Shown here in pieces: positions 26,395-33,624 of a stretch of 64,000 nt of DNA. This stretch comes from an uncultured Alphaproteobacteria bacterium (GTDB taxonomy: Bacteria > Pseudomonadota > Alphaproteobacteria > Micavibrionales > Micavibrionaceae): NCBI GenBank assembly GCA_937934135.1, contig CALHAW010000001.1, positions 62,001-126,000 on the forward strand, written 5' to 3'. Position numbers and translations under genes: made by a program. Numbering within the stretch: position 1 is the first letter of the stretch; each line of letters opens with the position of its first letter. The notes below the pieces were generated by a model that was not told the DNA's origin, did no database searches, and was given only the letters and a program-made list of their open reading frames with translations.

Positions 26395-27026
26395 ATTATT
26401 CTTCCCATCCATGCGATGTCTTGTGTTTGTATTTTTGTGTTTTCATGATCAGATTTGAATGTGCATATTTCAATTTGCGTTGCTGTTTGTTTGATTAATT
26501 CTTTGATCATGATGTCGCTATTCTTTGTTTTCACAATAATGCGGTCGCCTGCACGTCGTTTGGATTTTGGTGATATGATAAGAATGTCCCCTTTGCGGTA
26601 TATGGGTTTCATCGAATTGTCATTTATCTCTAATGCATAAATACCATTATCATTTTTCTTATTTAATTCAGGGTAGGGCGTTTCATTCCAATGATGGCCT
26701 TGAGGGCATCCTTCCTTATCAAAATACCCATTTTCACCGGCTTGGGTAAAATTAATAAGCGGAATTGTTAGCTCATTTGATTGAACAGGCTCGTTTAAAT
26801 CATCTACCAGAGAAACAAAATCTGACATGGTCGCCCCCGTTGCGGCCAATATACGCGAGATACTTTCTGTTGATGGCCATCTTGGTTTTCCGTCAGGACC
26901 ATGACGTTTACTTTTATTGAATGAAGTCGCATCAAGCCCAGATTGTTTGGCAAGACCAGAGGGGCTGTAACCAAAGCTTGTCGCAAGGCGATCAATCGCG
27001 TGCCAAATTTGTTCATGAGTGAGCAT
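26379..27026 (-). CDS. LexA/S24-type transcriptional regulator (HTH plus peptidase S24 domain)
   Basis: A 215-residue two-domain repressor-like protein. Residues about 1-75 are a helix-turn-helix domain of a type common in alphaproteobacteria (YSPSGLAKQSGLDATSFNKSK, with PRWPSTESISRIL). Residues about 90-215 are an S24/LexA-like domain with a plausible self-cleavage pair Ala96-Gly97 in FTQAGENG, nucleophile Ser138 in NDNSMKP and general base Lys175 in IMIKELI. All catalytic elements are intact, so RecA-stimulated cleavage is possible. It overlaps pyrE, and its own promoter carries the palindrome that also marks the phage-like promoters, so it is the best candidate master regulator of the 30.7-44.9 kb module (inference). 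Confidence 0.87.
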   Translation of the reverse strand: MLTHEQIWHAIDRLATSFGYSPSGLAKQSGLDATSFNKSKRHGPDGKPRWPSTESISRILAATGATMSDFVSLVDDLNEPVQSNELTIPLINFTQAGENGYFDKEGCPQGHHWNETPYPELNKKNDNGIYALEINDNSMKPIYRKGDILIISPKSKRRAGDRIIVKTKNSDIMIKELIKQTATQIEICTFKSDHENTKIQTQDIAWMGRIIWVSQ

Positions 27027-27058
27027 AGCTGTTCCTTTTAAAATCTTGATTCTGACAA

Positions 27059-27076
27059 GTAGGATTATACTCCCAT
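27059..27076. promoter_or_regulatory. Candidate operator over the S24 regulator promoter
   Basis: Matches the deduced palindrome ATAGGATTATAATCCTAT at 15 of 18 positions. Read on the minus strand it contains a perfect -10 hexamer TATAAT (27064-27069), 38 bp upstream of the regulator start codon, which fits autoregulation. The -35 region is weak (TTACAT at 19 bp spacing is the best seen). Confidence 0.6.
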
Positions 27077-27099
27077 CATTAGCATTACATGTAAATAAG

Positions 27100-27107
27100 A
27101 AAATAAT
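27100..27107. repeat. Target site duplication, left copy (AAAATAAT)
   Basis: An exact 8-bp copy of 30620-30627 directly abutting the left inverted repeat. Eight base pairs is the typical duplication length of the IS1595 family. Confidence 0.9.
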
Positions 27108-27132
27108 CCTGATATTATACTTTGCGTACCCA
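27108..27132 (+). repeat. Left terminal inverted repeat of the IS1595 element
   Basis: 25 bp beginning CCTGATATTATACTT and ending CGTACCCA. It differs from the right repeat at two adjacent bases only, TG instead of GA, exactly where the right copy has its promoter-like TTGACG. Confidence 0.9.
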
Positions 27133-27144
27133 ATTTAATCTAAA

Positions 27145-27160
27145 GATAGTAAATACTATC
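27145..27160. repeat. Perfect palindrome upstream of the ParB-fold passenger gene
   Basis: GATAGTA-AA-TACTATC, 51 bp before the start codon of the passenger gene and just inside the element. It could be an operator for the passenger operon; the ParB-like protein itself might bind it. Nothing else supports this. Confidence 0.45.
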
Positions 27161-27211
27161 AATTTCTTTTATTCTTTAGCCTGATTATTTTAGTAAAAAT
27201 AAGGATAAAAG

Positions 27212-28483
27212 ATGAAATACGGTATTAAGGGTGCAAGCATGGTGTCTCCCTCCAAAGTTTTTTTGGATCAAAATAATCCGCGCCATGAACCTTTTGAAGA
27301 CCAAGAAGAAGCTATTAACTATTTATGTAAGAACGATAAAGTTTTGGCGATAGCAAAAGACATTGTTTTATTAGGCTTAAACCCACTAGAATTATTTGCA
27401 ATCATTAAAGATGAAAACAATACTTATTTCACGGCCGAAGGAAATAGAAGGCTTTGTGCGATTAAACTTTTAAACGACCCTGACCTTGCGCCATCAAGTC
27501 AACAAAAAGAATTTAAGAAAACTGCAAAGAACTGGAAACCTATTAAGGAGCTGTTTTGTGTTGAATTTAAAAATAGAGAAGAAGTGCGTATCTGGCTAGA
27601 TAGAATACACGCAGGTGAAAATGAAGGCAGAGGGCGCAGACAATGGAACGCTGACCAAAAGGCAAGAAATAGTGGATATGATAAAAATAATTTAGCGTTA
27701 CAAATCTTAGATATTGCGGAGAAACAAGGGATTATTACCGCAGAGGAGCGCAAAGGCAGATTGTCAACTGTGCAAAGATATTTAGGTAATCCTGTTATGA
27801 GGGACACACTCGGCCTCAACGAACCTAGCGCGGAACAGGCAAGCACAGATGTTGTAGAAAAAGACTTCAATATTATGCTTACAAAATTTGTTTCTGATGT
27901 CGCACAGAAAAAAATTACAACCAGAGTTGATAGTGACGGAATAAAAAAATATTCCCGCAACCTCTCAAAATCTGAAGGTGTTACAGGAGCAAGAGGAACT
28001 CGCCGTGAATTAACAAAAACTGTGGGTGCAAAAAAAGCGCGTCCACAAAAACCTACAGAGCCAGAAAGGCCAGAAAAAATAGAACCCAATAGGAAGCTAG
28101 AGCAGTCCTTAAAAGCTATACCAAGCTATAAATTGCAAAGACTGTACTTTTCTTTATGTGATATTCCACTTGAAAACCATACTCCTTTACTTGCAGTTGG
28201 GGCTTGGACATTTTTGGAAACATTAACTGCGCTCAACGGAAGGAAGACCAACGATCCTTTTTCAAACTTTTTAAGTGCGGACAGGCTTGCTAAAATGGGG
28301 TTTGGGGACAAGAAAAAAACAAAGGGCATAAGGACTGTAATTCAGCGCATTTCTGACATGGGTAACGTTACCAAACATGATGAAAAATCAACGTATTTAA
28401 ACCAAGAACAACTGGCAAATGATTTTGAAACACTTTCCAGTTTATTAGTCGCATTATCTGATGGAGCAAAAGGAAAAACATAA
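27212..28483 (+). CDS. ParB/sulfiredoxin-fold protein (IS passenger gene)
   Basis: A 423-residue protein. The first about 130 residues resemble the ParB N-terminal nuclease/CTPase fold: V-S-P-S-K-V-F-L-D-Q-N-N-P-R, then the ParB box E-G-N-R-R-L-C-A-I-K-L-L. A charged central region (about 135-290) with Lys/Arg/Pro-rich linker follows, and a helical C-terminal domain (about 295-420) that I do not recognise. It is not a canonical chromosome-partition ParB, being encoded without ParA inside an IS. A good AAGGAT ribosome binding site precedes the ATG. It is probably co-transcribed with the methylase 71 bp downstream; together they may be a defence, anti-restriction or maintenance cassette (inference). 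Confidence 0.7.
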   Translation: MKYGIKGASMVSPSKVFLDQNNPRHEPFEDQEEAINYLCKNDKVLAIAKDIVLLGLNPLELFAIIKDENNTYFTAEGNRRLCAIKLLNDPDLAPSSQQKEFKKTAKNWKPIKELFCVEFKNREEVRIWLDRIHAGENEGRGRRQWNADQKARNSGYDKNNLALQILDIAEKQGIITAEERKGRLSTVQRYLGNPVMRDTLGLNEPSAEQASTDVVEKDFNIMLTKFVSDVAQKKITTRVDSDGIKKYSRNLSKSEGVTGARGTRRELTKTVGAKKARPQKPTEPERPEKIEPNRKLEQSLKAIPSYKLQRLYFSLCDIPLENHTPLLAVGAWTFLETLTALNGRKTNDPFSNFLSADRLAKMGFGDKKKTKGIRTVIQRISDMGNVTKHDEKSTYLNQEQLANDFETLSSLLVALSDGAKGKT

Positions 28484-28554
28484 AAAATAGTTCTGGCCGT
28501 GCGAATCAAATTCTGGTAAAATGGTGATATCAATAGCTTTCACAAGGATTCATC

Positions 28555-29433
28555 ATGGCTCATATTTTTTCTCCTTTAAGATACCCAGGCGGCAAAAGCT
28601 GTTTAAAGCCATTAATGAGTTCAATATTAAAGGCAAATAAATTTCAACGTTACCACTACGCTGAACCCTATGCTGGCGGGTGCGGATTAGCCTTATCGTT
28701 GCTTTACAATGGCCACGTAAGCGAAATACACATCAATGATATTGACCCTTCTATTTGGAGTTTTTGGAAGTCTGTCCTTTATTACACTGATGATTTAATT
28801 GATTTAATTAACAATACAGAAATCAATATGAAGGAATGGGAAAAACAAAAAGAAGTTCAATTAGAAGAAGATATTAAAGACCCTCTTAGCTTAGGTTTTT
28901 CGGCGTTCTTTTTAAACCGAACTAACAGGTCTGGAATTATTAAAAAAGCTGGAGTAATTGGCGGTAAAGACCAAAAAGGAAATTATAAAATGGATTGCCG
29001 CTTCAATAAGGAAGATTTAATTCATCGTATAGAGCGTATTAAGAAATATAAAACACAAATTAATTTAACTCGAAAAGATGCAATCGCTTTTATGAAGGGC
29101 AACAAGAATATGCCAGAAGAAACGTTCTTTTGCATTGATCCACCTTATTACAATAAGGGTTCTTGTCTATACACAAGCTTTTATCAACCGTGGGATCATC
29201 AAAAAGTATCAGAAGCAATCCTAGAAATGAAATACCCTTGGGTGGTAACTTATGACAATGCGGATGAAATAAAAAATCTTTATAAAAAGAGAAGACAGTT
29301 TTGCTTTGATATAAACTACTCTGTTCAAACTAAACGAGTTGGTACAGAACTTTTAATTGCATCAAAAGGATTGGTAATACCAAAAGATATAAGAGAAAAA
29401 CAAATACATCCAATAAAAAGAATTGCTGCTTAA
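28555..29433 (+). CDS. D12-class adenine-N6 DNA methyltransferase (Dam-like, IS passenger gene)
   Basis: Transfers a methyl group from S-adenosylmethionine to adenine N6 in DNA. The SAM-binding motif is LRYPGGKS (residues 8-15), the target-recognition region lies in the middle, and the catalytic motif is DPPY (Asp195-Tyr198). These are the hallmarks of the D12/Dam class; the closest Dam specificity would be GATC, but this cannot be proved from sequence. At 292 residues it is complete. It has an AAGGA ribosome binding site. No restriction endonuclease is encoded in the element, so it acts as an orphan methylase or with the ParB-fold protein. Confidence 0.9.
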   Translation: MAHIFSPLRYPGGKSCLKPLMSSILKANKFQRYHYAEPYAGGCGLALSLLYNGHVSEIHINDIDPSIWSFWKSVLYYTDDLIDLINNTEINMKEWEKQKEVQLEEDIKDPLSLGFSAFFLNRTNRSGIIKKAGVIGGKDQKGNYKMDCRFNKEDLIHRIERIKKYKTQINLTRKDAIAFMKGNKNMPEETFFCIDPPYYNKGSCLYTSFYQPWDHQKVSEAILEMKYPWVVTYDNADEIKNLYKKRRQFCFDINYSVQTKRVGTELLIASKGLVIPKDIREKQIHPIKRIAA

Positions 29434-29436
29434 AAG

Positions 29437-29604
29437 TTAAAGTTTAGCCTTATCCTTTCTGGGGAATATTTGACTCATGGCCTTTTCAAACGTTTCGCCA
29501 GATTCATCACATTCAGTTTCACGCGCATACTCAATAAACCTCTCTTTTTGAGATAGGTTCTGCTTAACTTTTTTCTTCGATTTTTTAGTTTTTTTAACAG
29601 ACAT
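29437..29604 (-). CDS. IS1595-associated small accessory protein
   Basis: A 55-residue ORF starting at 29604, with a Lys-rich N-terminus and the segment F-I-E-Y-A-R-E-T-E-C-D-E-S-G-E-T-F-E-K-A-M. Short proteins with a similar F-x-x-x-A-R-E-x-x-C-D-E-x-x-x-x-F signature are common directly after IS1595 transposases. The start overlaps the transposase stop by 11 bp, so translation is coupled. Its function is unknown. Confidence 0.75.
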   Translation of the reverse strand: MSVKKTKKSKKKVKQNLSQKERFIEYARETECDESGETFEKAMSQIFPRKDKAKL

Positions 29605-30556
29605 TTCTTTCGCCAGTCGTTTGGTAGGTTAGGCGTTTTCCTACGAAACCTTTAAGCAATGCAGTTGCTCGGTCTTCGTCATTGTAACCTAACTTCTCTC
29701 TATGGTTATAACGAAAATCAAATTCTGATAAATAGCGGTGTAAATGACTTTCGCCACAATGTTGATATATCCCCTTCATGCCGCGCTTAAACAACCCAAA
29801 ATAACCTTCTGCGCTGTTGTTATGAACATTGCCACGAACATATTCGCCAGAGGCGTGTTTAACGCTGTGATGTTCTTTAACGTGTGCTTCTGCGCCAGTA
29901 TATAAACGGCTTTCGTCAGTATGTAACTCACTTTCTTTAGCTACATTATTAACAATAATGTTTGCGACGGTGACTTTATTGGCTCTATCTACATGAAATG
30001 ATTTAATTCTTCCCCCGCGCTCGACTAAAGAAACGATGGAACGCTTGTGTGCGCGTTTTGCTCCTCCTTTACCTTTCGGATATGGAATACCAAGTGCGTT
30101 ATGAGTTGGGGGCTTACCACTTTTCTTACCATGATAAGTTTCATCAGCTTCAACGATTTGACCCTCACCACCTAAAATACCTATTGAGCCATCCTTCATG
30201 GCTTCACGTATTCGATGCGATAAAAACCAAGCTGATTTAACGGTGATACCTAAAACACGCGCTAATTGGTTTGAACTAATACCTTTTTTACTTGAGGTTA
30301 CTAAAAAGATAGCTTGCAACCATACGTGCATTTTTATATGGCTTGATTCAAAAATAGTCCCCACCTTAACAGTGAAAGGTTTACGGCAAGAATAGCACTT
30401 ACGGACTCCAATTCTGGTACTTTTACCTTTTAATTCGCCTATGCGTTCGCACTCACCGCAATGAGGGCAAGTAACGCCGTTAGCCCATATATGTTTTTCA
30501 ACAAATTTATAGGCGGCCTTTTCATCGTGTAAGTGTTTTGCAGATAGCATAGACAT
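29594..30556 (-). CDS. IS1595-family transposase (ISXO2-like)
   Basis: 320 residues. An N-terminal zinc ribbon (Cys30, Cys33, Cys54, Cys57 in CPHC ... CYSC) is followed by a helix-turn-helix (SSNQLARVLGITVKSAWFLSHRIREAM) and the DDE-type catalytic domain with Asp138 in EADETYHGKKSG, a second acidic site in HTDESRLY and the HNNSAEGYFGLFKRGMKGIYQH region. The ATG has an AAGGAG ribosome binding site. The right inverted repeat supplies a -35 (TTGACG) with TACTAT 16 bp on, so the transposase promoter is partly inside the repeat. No frameshift is seen. Confidence 0.95.
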   Translation of the reverse strand: MSMLSAKHLHDEKAAYKFVEKHIWANGVTCPHCGECERIGELKGKSTRIGVRKCYSCRKPFTVKVGTIFESSHIKMHVWLQAIFLVTSSKKGISSNQLARVLGITVKSAWFLSHRIREAMKDGSIGILGGEGQIVEADETYHGKKSGKPPTHNALGIPYPKGKGGAKRAHKRSIVSLVERGGRIKSFHVDRANKVTVANIIVNNVAKESELHTDESRLYTGAEAHVKEHHSVKHASGEYVRGNVHNNSAEGYFGLFKRGMKGIYQHCGESHLHRYLSEFDFRYNHREKLGYNDEDRATALLKGFVGKRLTYQTTGERNVC

Positions 30557-30594
30557 TGGTTTTCTCCTTATATTCTATATAGTACAGGAGTATG

Positions 30595-30619
30595 TGGGTA
30601 CGTCAAGTATAATATCAGG
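30595..30619 (-). repeat. Right terminal inverted repeat of the IS1595 element
   Basis: 25 bp, matching the left repeat at 23 of 25 positions. On the minus strand it contains TTGACG, the -35 of the transposase promoter. Confidence 0.9.
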
Positions 30620-30632
30620 AAAATAATCCTAT
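30620..30632. promoter_or_regulatory. Right target duplication and right part of the split operator
   Basis: 30620-30627 is the second AAAATAAT copy. Removing the element and one duplication joins 27095-27107 to 30628-30632. The joined 18-mer matches the palindrome ATAGGATTATAATCCTAT at 15 of 18 positions, with a perfect right half (ATAATCCTAT). The insertion therefore cut a candidate operator upstream of the phage-like module. Today the intact half-site remains at 30623-30632. Confidence 0.6.
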
Positions 30633-30639
30633 TTTATTC

Positions 30640-30668
30640 TTGACAATAGGATTATAATCATATTATAT
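30640..30668 (+). promoter_or_regulatory. Promoter with embedded operator for the phage-like module
   Basis: A perfect -35 TTGACA (30640-30645) is immediately followed by an 18-bp operator copy at 30646-30663 (ATAGGATTATAATCATAT, 17 of 18 to the consensus). -10 candidates are TATTAT at 15 bp or TTATAT at 17 bp. A repressor bound here would cover the promoter spacer and block transcription of the genes from 30701. A weaker copy (14 of 18) at 30687-30704 overlaps the ribosome binding site and start codon of the first gene. Confidence 0.7.
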
Positions 30669-30700
30669 AGGCTCACAACGCCAGAAATAGGATTATATTC

Positions 30701-31189
30701 ATGACTAAAAACCCGAAACAACAAATACCAAAACAACAAATAATAGAAAAAACCACAGGAACGCCTTTTGAAGATATAGAAGAAGCATGGTTTTGGTTTG
30801 TACAGGCACAACAGGCGCGCAATGAAGGGGCGCGTATTCGCGCAGGACTTTCAACAATAGAACGCCCCTGTGAACCAGCTGATATTCTTAAAATTCTAGA
30901 TCGTCTTTACCGTCAACGCATGTTGCTGCGGGATCATCTTTTGGTATTACGCCATTATGGGCGCCGCCAATTTGCACCAGATCCATACCGCGTAAAAGAA
31001 GCGCGCGCGCATTTTCTATGGAACGAAGCCTTTAAGAAAATGGAACCTGTTTTTATTCGCAAAGGAATCGTGCGGGATAAAATTTTTAACCAAAAGACGT
31101 TAACAACACCTCATCCTAATAAATATTGGACATCAGGAGCAACGGTTTATAACGGGCTACCTGCTGGCTTTCAGGAGCGTATAAAATGA
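30701..31189 (+). CDS. Conserved protein at start of phage-like module
   Basis: 162 residues, predicted soluble and helical, with a Gln/Lys-rich N-terminus and a conserved-looking core (EEAWFWFVQAQQARNEGARI ... RLYRQRMLLRDHLLVLRHYG). I do not recognise a named family. It is the first gene after the operator-bearing promoter and its start codon overlaps the weakest operator copy. It overlaps the next gene by 4 bp (ATGA). Position at the head of the operon would suit an early regulatory or packaging-related role, but nothing in the sequence proves it. Confidence 0.75.
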   Translation: MTKNPKQQIPKQQIIEKTTGTPFEDIEEAWFWFVQAQQARNEGARIRAGLSTIERPCEPADILKILDRLYRQRMLLRDHLLVLRHYGRRQFAPDPYRVKEARAHFLWNEAFKKMEPVFIRKGIVRDKIFNQKTLTTPHPNKYWTSGATVYNGLPAGFQERIK

Positions 31190-31569
31190 CCCAAAAACAA
31201 CAATCAATCTGGATTGTTTTTACGGGTAAGACGGATATTGCATGGCTTAAAATTTTAAAGCCAGGCTTTCGTCATTGTTACGCCCTTATTCATGATGGGT
31301 ATAAATGGATATCGATTGATCCGTTAGCATCGCATACGGATATTGAAATTCATCATCATATATCACCAGATTATGACTTACCCGGCTGGTTGGAATGTCA
31401 GGGAAACCAAATCCTGCATATTCCGTATCTTTATAATCATCGTAAATCTGCCCCCTTCGCATTTTTTTCATGTGTTGAAATGATGAAACGCCTGATTGGA
31501 TTGCATCGGTTTTTCATCATGACGCCATGGCAGTTATATAAATTTTTAAATAGTAAAAAGGAGAAATAA
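31186..31569 (+). CDS. Phage-associated protein, possible papain-like (permuted NlpC/P60) fold
   Basis: 127 residues. An N-terminal F-R-H-C-Y-A-L-I motif with a candidate catalytic His, a W-I-S-I-D-P-L strand, and a later F-S-C-V-E-M-M-K-R-L-I-G-L helix with a candidate catalytic Cys are arranged as in permuted papain-like amidases (His before Cys). The C-terminal MTPWQLYKFL segment is common in phage homologues of this kind. The enzymatic assignment is inference from this pattern. It overlaps the preceding gene by 4 bp and precedes the small pre-portal gene by 1 bp. Confidence 0.65.
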   Translation: MTQKQQSIWIVFTGKTDIAWLKILKPGFRHCYALIHDGYKWISIDPLASHTDIEIHHHISPDYDLPGWLECQGNQILHIPYLYNHRKSAPFAFFSCVEMMKRLIGLHRFFIMTPWQLYKFLNSKKEK

Positions 31570-31570
31570 T

Positions 31571-31816
31571 ATGGGTAGTTTATTCAAATCCCCCAAAAAA
31601 CCGCCGCCGCAACCTGCGCCGCGCCCCGTTACCGCGCCAACGCCCACTATAACAGAGGTCGCCGATAAAACAGACAATGAAATTCGAAATGAATCACGAG
31701 AACAAAGCTTGTTACGCCGTAACCGCGGACGCTTAGGTACAATTAACACTGGATTTACAGGGTTTTTAAGTCCCGTAAAGACCAACGACCCCCGTAAAAC
31801 ATTATTAGGAGAATAA
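31571..31816 (+). CDS. Small pre-portal phage protein
   Basis: 81 residues with a Pro/Lys-rich N-terminus (KSPKKPPPQPAPRP) and a basic C-terminal half with R-R-N-R-G-R-L-G-T and D-P-R-K-T-L-L-G-E. It is the last small gene before the portal. In T7-like phages the small tail-assembly protein gp7.3 holds this position and also has a basic tail; that equivalence is positional, not sequence-proved. It has an AAAAGGAGAAAT ribosome binding site and ends 1 bp before the portal gene. Confidence 0.7.
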   Translation: MGSLFKSPKKPPPQPAPRPVTAPTPTITEVADKTDNEIRNESREQSLLRRNRGRLGTINTGFTGFLSPVKTNDPRKTLLGE

Positions 31817-31817
31817 G

Positions 31818-33365
31818 ATGGCCTTTAATAATCAACAATCAGATAATCAAGACAGACTGAATAATATTGTTCAGCGTTACGAACAGGCCAAATCACGCCG
31901 CAGTCATTGGGAAAGCCATTGGCAGGACTGCTATGATTATGCCCTGCCAGAACGCGGTAATTTCACTCATTTTGATATCCCTGGAAGCCGTAAAACGCAG
32001 AATCTATATGATGGTACCGCCATGGATTCTGTCGACCAATTAGCGGCAAGTTTGCTCGGCAATTTAACGCCGCCATGGACAGGGTGGTTTGGATTTAAAC
32101 CAGGGCCTGAATTAAATAAACAAGAGGCACAAGATATCGCGCCCCTTTTGGAAGATATTGGTAAAACGATACAGGCACATCTTGACCGCTCTAACTTTAA
32201 TGTAGAAATGCATCAATGTTTTTTAGATCTTGCTGTTGGTGGTACAGCAACGCTTTTCTTTGAAGAAACCGCGCCGGGTGCTTTTTCGGCCTTTAAATTT
32301 ACGTCTGTTCCCCTTCATGATGTAATATTAGAGGAAGGAGATAAAGGATTTTTGGATAACGCCTTTCGGGTATTGTCTCTTACCTTGGCGCAGATAGAAA
32401 AAAAATACCCCGCGGCGGAAATTCCTGAACGGATATACCGTGAAGGAACAAAAGATTCACAAGCGCGCTTTAAGGTGCTTGAATCTGTTCTACCTGAAAA
32501 AGGCGTTTATGCCTTTACGGCAATTTTATTGGAAGACACAACGCCTATTTTACTTTTCGAAGGTGTGTTTAACGAAAGCCCCGCTATTTCTTTTCGCTGG
32601 ATGAAATCATCAGGGGAAGTATATGGGCGCTCTCCTGTGATGAAGGCGCTCCCCGATATTAAAACCGCTAATAAAGTCGTTGAGCTTATTTTAAAGAATG
32701 CCTCTATTGCGGTGACTGGGATTTGGCAGGCTGATGATGATGGCGTGTTAAACCCGGCGAATATTGAGCTTAAGCCCGGCGCTGTCATTCCTAAGGCGGT
32801 TGGATCACAAGGGTTAAAGGCGCTTGAAATGCCAGGGCGCTTTGATGTGTCTGAATTAATCTTGAATGATTTACGCGGACGTATTCGCCATGCCTTGCTT
32901 ACGGATAAGCTTGGCCCCGTGGCCGGTGGACGCATGACCGCAACGGAAATCATTGAACGTTCTTCTGAAATGGCGCTTCTTTTGGGTGCAACCTATGGCA
33001 GGTTACAATCAGAGCTTTTAACACCGCTGATACAGCGCGCTTTTTCCATTTTAAAACGCCGCGGCGAAATTCCTGATATTGAATTAGATGGGCGTTATGT
33101 GGCGCTGGATTACCGTTCACCCTTGGCACGGATTCAGGGACAAAAGAACGTGCAGAATATTTTGCTCTGGCTTGATTCTTTATCGGCGATGGGCGCTGGC
33201 GCGGCGGCTTCGGTTAATGTACCAAACACTGTAAAGCATTTGGCCGAAGCGCTGGGTGTTCCCAATGATCTTATTCAAAAAGAAATCATCCCCGCGCAAA
33301 TTATTTCAGAAGATATCTTGCTTAATGATGAAATAGGGGAGGGTAGCGATGTCCTTCCTCAATAA
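31818..33365 (+). CDS. Phage portal / head-tail connector protein (T7 gp8-like)
   Basis: 515 residues, the typical size of podovirus connectors, which form the twelve-fold ring at the capsid vertex for DNA packaging and tail attachment. Family features include the N-terminal SHWESHWQDCYDYALPERG, RKTQNLYDGTAMDSVDQLAASLLGNLTPPWTGWFGF, the FRWMKSSGEVYGRSPVMKALPDIKTANKVVELILKNASIA stretch, and GRMTATEIIERSSEMALLLGATYGRLQSELLTPLIQRAFSIL. It has an AGGAGAATAAG ribosome binding site. It overlaps the next gene by 17 bp. Confidence 0.93.
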   Translation: MAFNNQQSDNQDRLNNIVQRYEQAKSRRSHWESHWQDCYDYALPERGNFTHFDIPGSRKTQNLYDGTAMDSVDQLAASLLGNLTPPWTGWFGFKPGPELNKQEAQDIAPLLEDIGKTIQAHLDRSNFNVEMHQCFLDLAVGGTATLFFEETAPGAFSAFKFTSVPLHDVILEEGDKGFLDNAFRVLSLTLAQIEKKYPAAEIPERIYREGTKDSQARFKVLESVLPEKGVYAFTAILLEDTTPILLFEGVFNESPAISFRWMKSSGEVYGRSPVMKALPDIKTANKVVELILKNASIAVTGIWQADDDGVLNPANIELKPGAVIPKAVGSQGLKALEMPGRFDVSELILNDLRGRIRHALLTDKLGPVAGGRMTATEIIERSSEMALLLGATYGRLQSELLTPLIQRAFSILKRRGEIPDIELDGRYVALDYRSPLARIQGQKNVQNILLWLDSLSAMGAGAAASVNVPNTVKHLAEALGVPNDLIQKEIIPAQIISEDILLNDEIGEGSDVLPQ

Positions 33366-33612
33366 AATACAAGAACGCTTTGCGTTGATGAAATTTATAT
33401 CAAACAGCGATCAAAAAAATATTGATCGGCTTTTTACCCGTGTTTTCCAAAGTGAAGATGGTCAAAAAATATTGGCGTATTTACACCATATCACAACGGA
33501 TCGCGCCATTAGCGTACAAGCAACGCAAGAGCATTTGCGCCACCTCGCGGGGCAACGCGCCCTTGTTCAAACCATTCAAAAATTGGCTGATCGTGGCCGT
33601 TTTATTAACTAA
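33349..33612 (+). CDS. Small phage protein, Bbp19-like
   Basis: 87 residues, helical, of the kind encoded between portal and scaffold genes in Bordetella BPP-1-type and related podoviruses (Bbp19 family). Landmarks are LFTRVFQSEDGQKILAYLHHIT near the middle and a basic HLRHLAGQRALVQTIQKLAD helix at the end. The start overlaps the portal gene by 17 bp. The family role is unknown; the assignment rests on position and general pattern. Confidence 0.65.
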   Translation: MSFLNKIQERFALMKFISNSDQKNIDRLFTRVFQSEDGQKILAYLHHITTDRAISVQATQEHLRHLAGQRALVQTIQKLADRGRFIN

Positions 33613-33624
33613 AAGGAGAAAAAT

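Larger units (their letters stand above)
27108..30619. mobile_element. IS1595-family element with two passenger genes (transporter IS)
   Basis: A 3512-bp element. Terminal inverted repeats of 25 bp lie at 27108-27132 and 30595-30619 and match at 23 of 25 positions, both starting CCTGATATTATACTT. An exact 8-bp target duplication AAAATAAT flanks it. Contents are a ParB-fold gene and a Dam-type methylase gene on the plus strand, then a 55-residue accessory ORF and an IS1595 (ISXO2-like) transposase on the minus strand. IS1595 members that carry passenger genes are known as transporter IS. All genes look intact and the ends are nearly perfect, so the element may be recent and active. It has split a candidate operator. 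Confidence 0.93.

Noticed and set aside
27212-28483. ParB-fold gene as a chromosome-partition parB
   Set aside because: There is no parA, no parS-like site and no typical ParB central domain, and the gene is inside an IS element.
30687-30704. Fourth operator-like match overlapping the first phage-module start codon
   Set aside because: Only 14 of 18 positions match and the AGGA part may simply be the ribosome binding site, so it is not counted as a firm operator.
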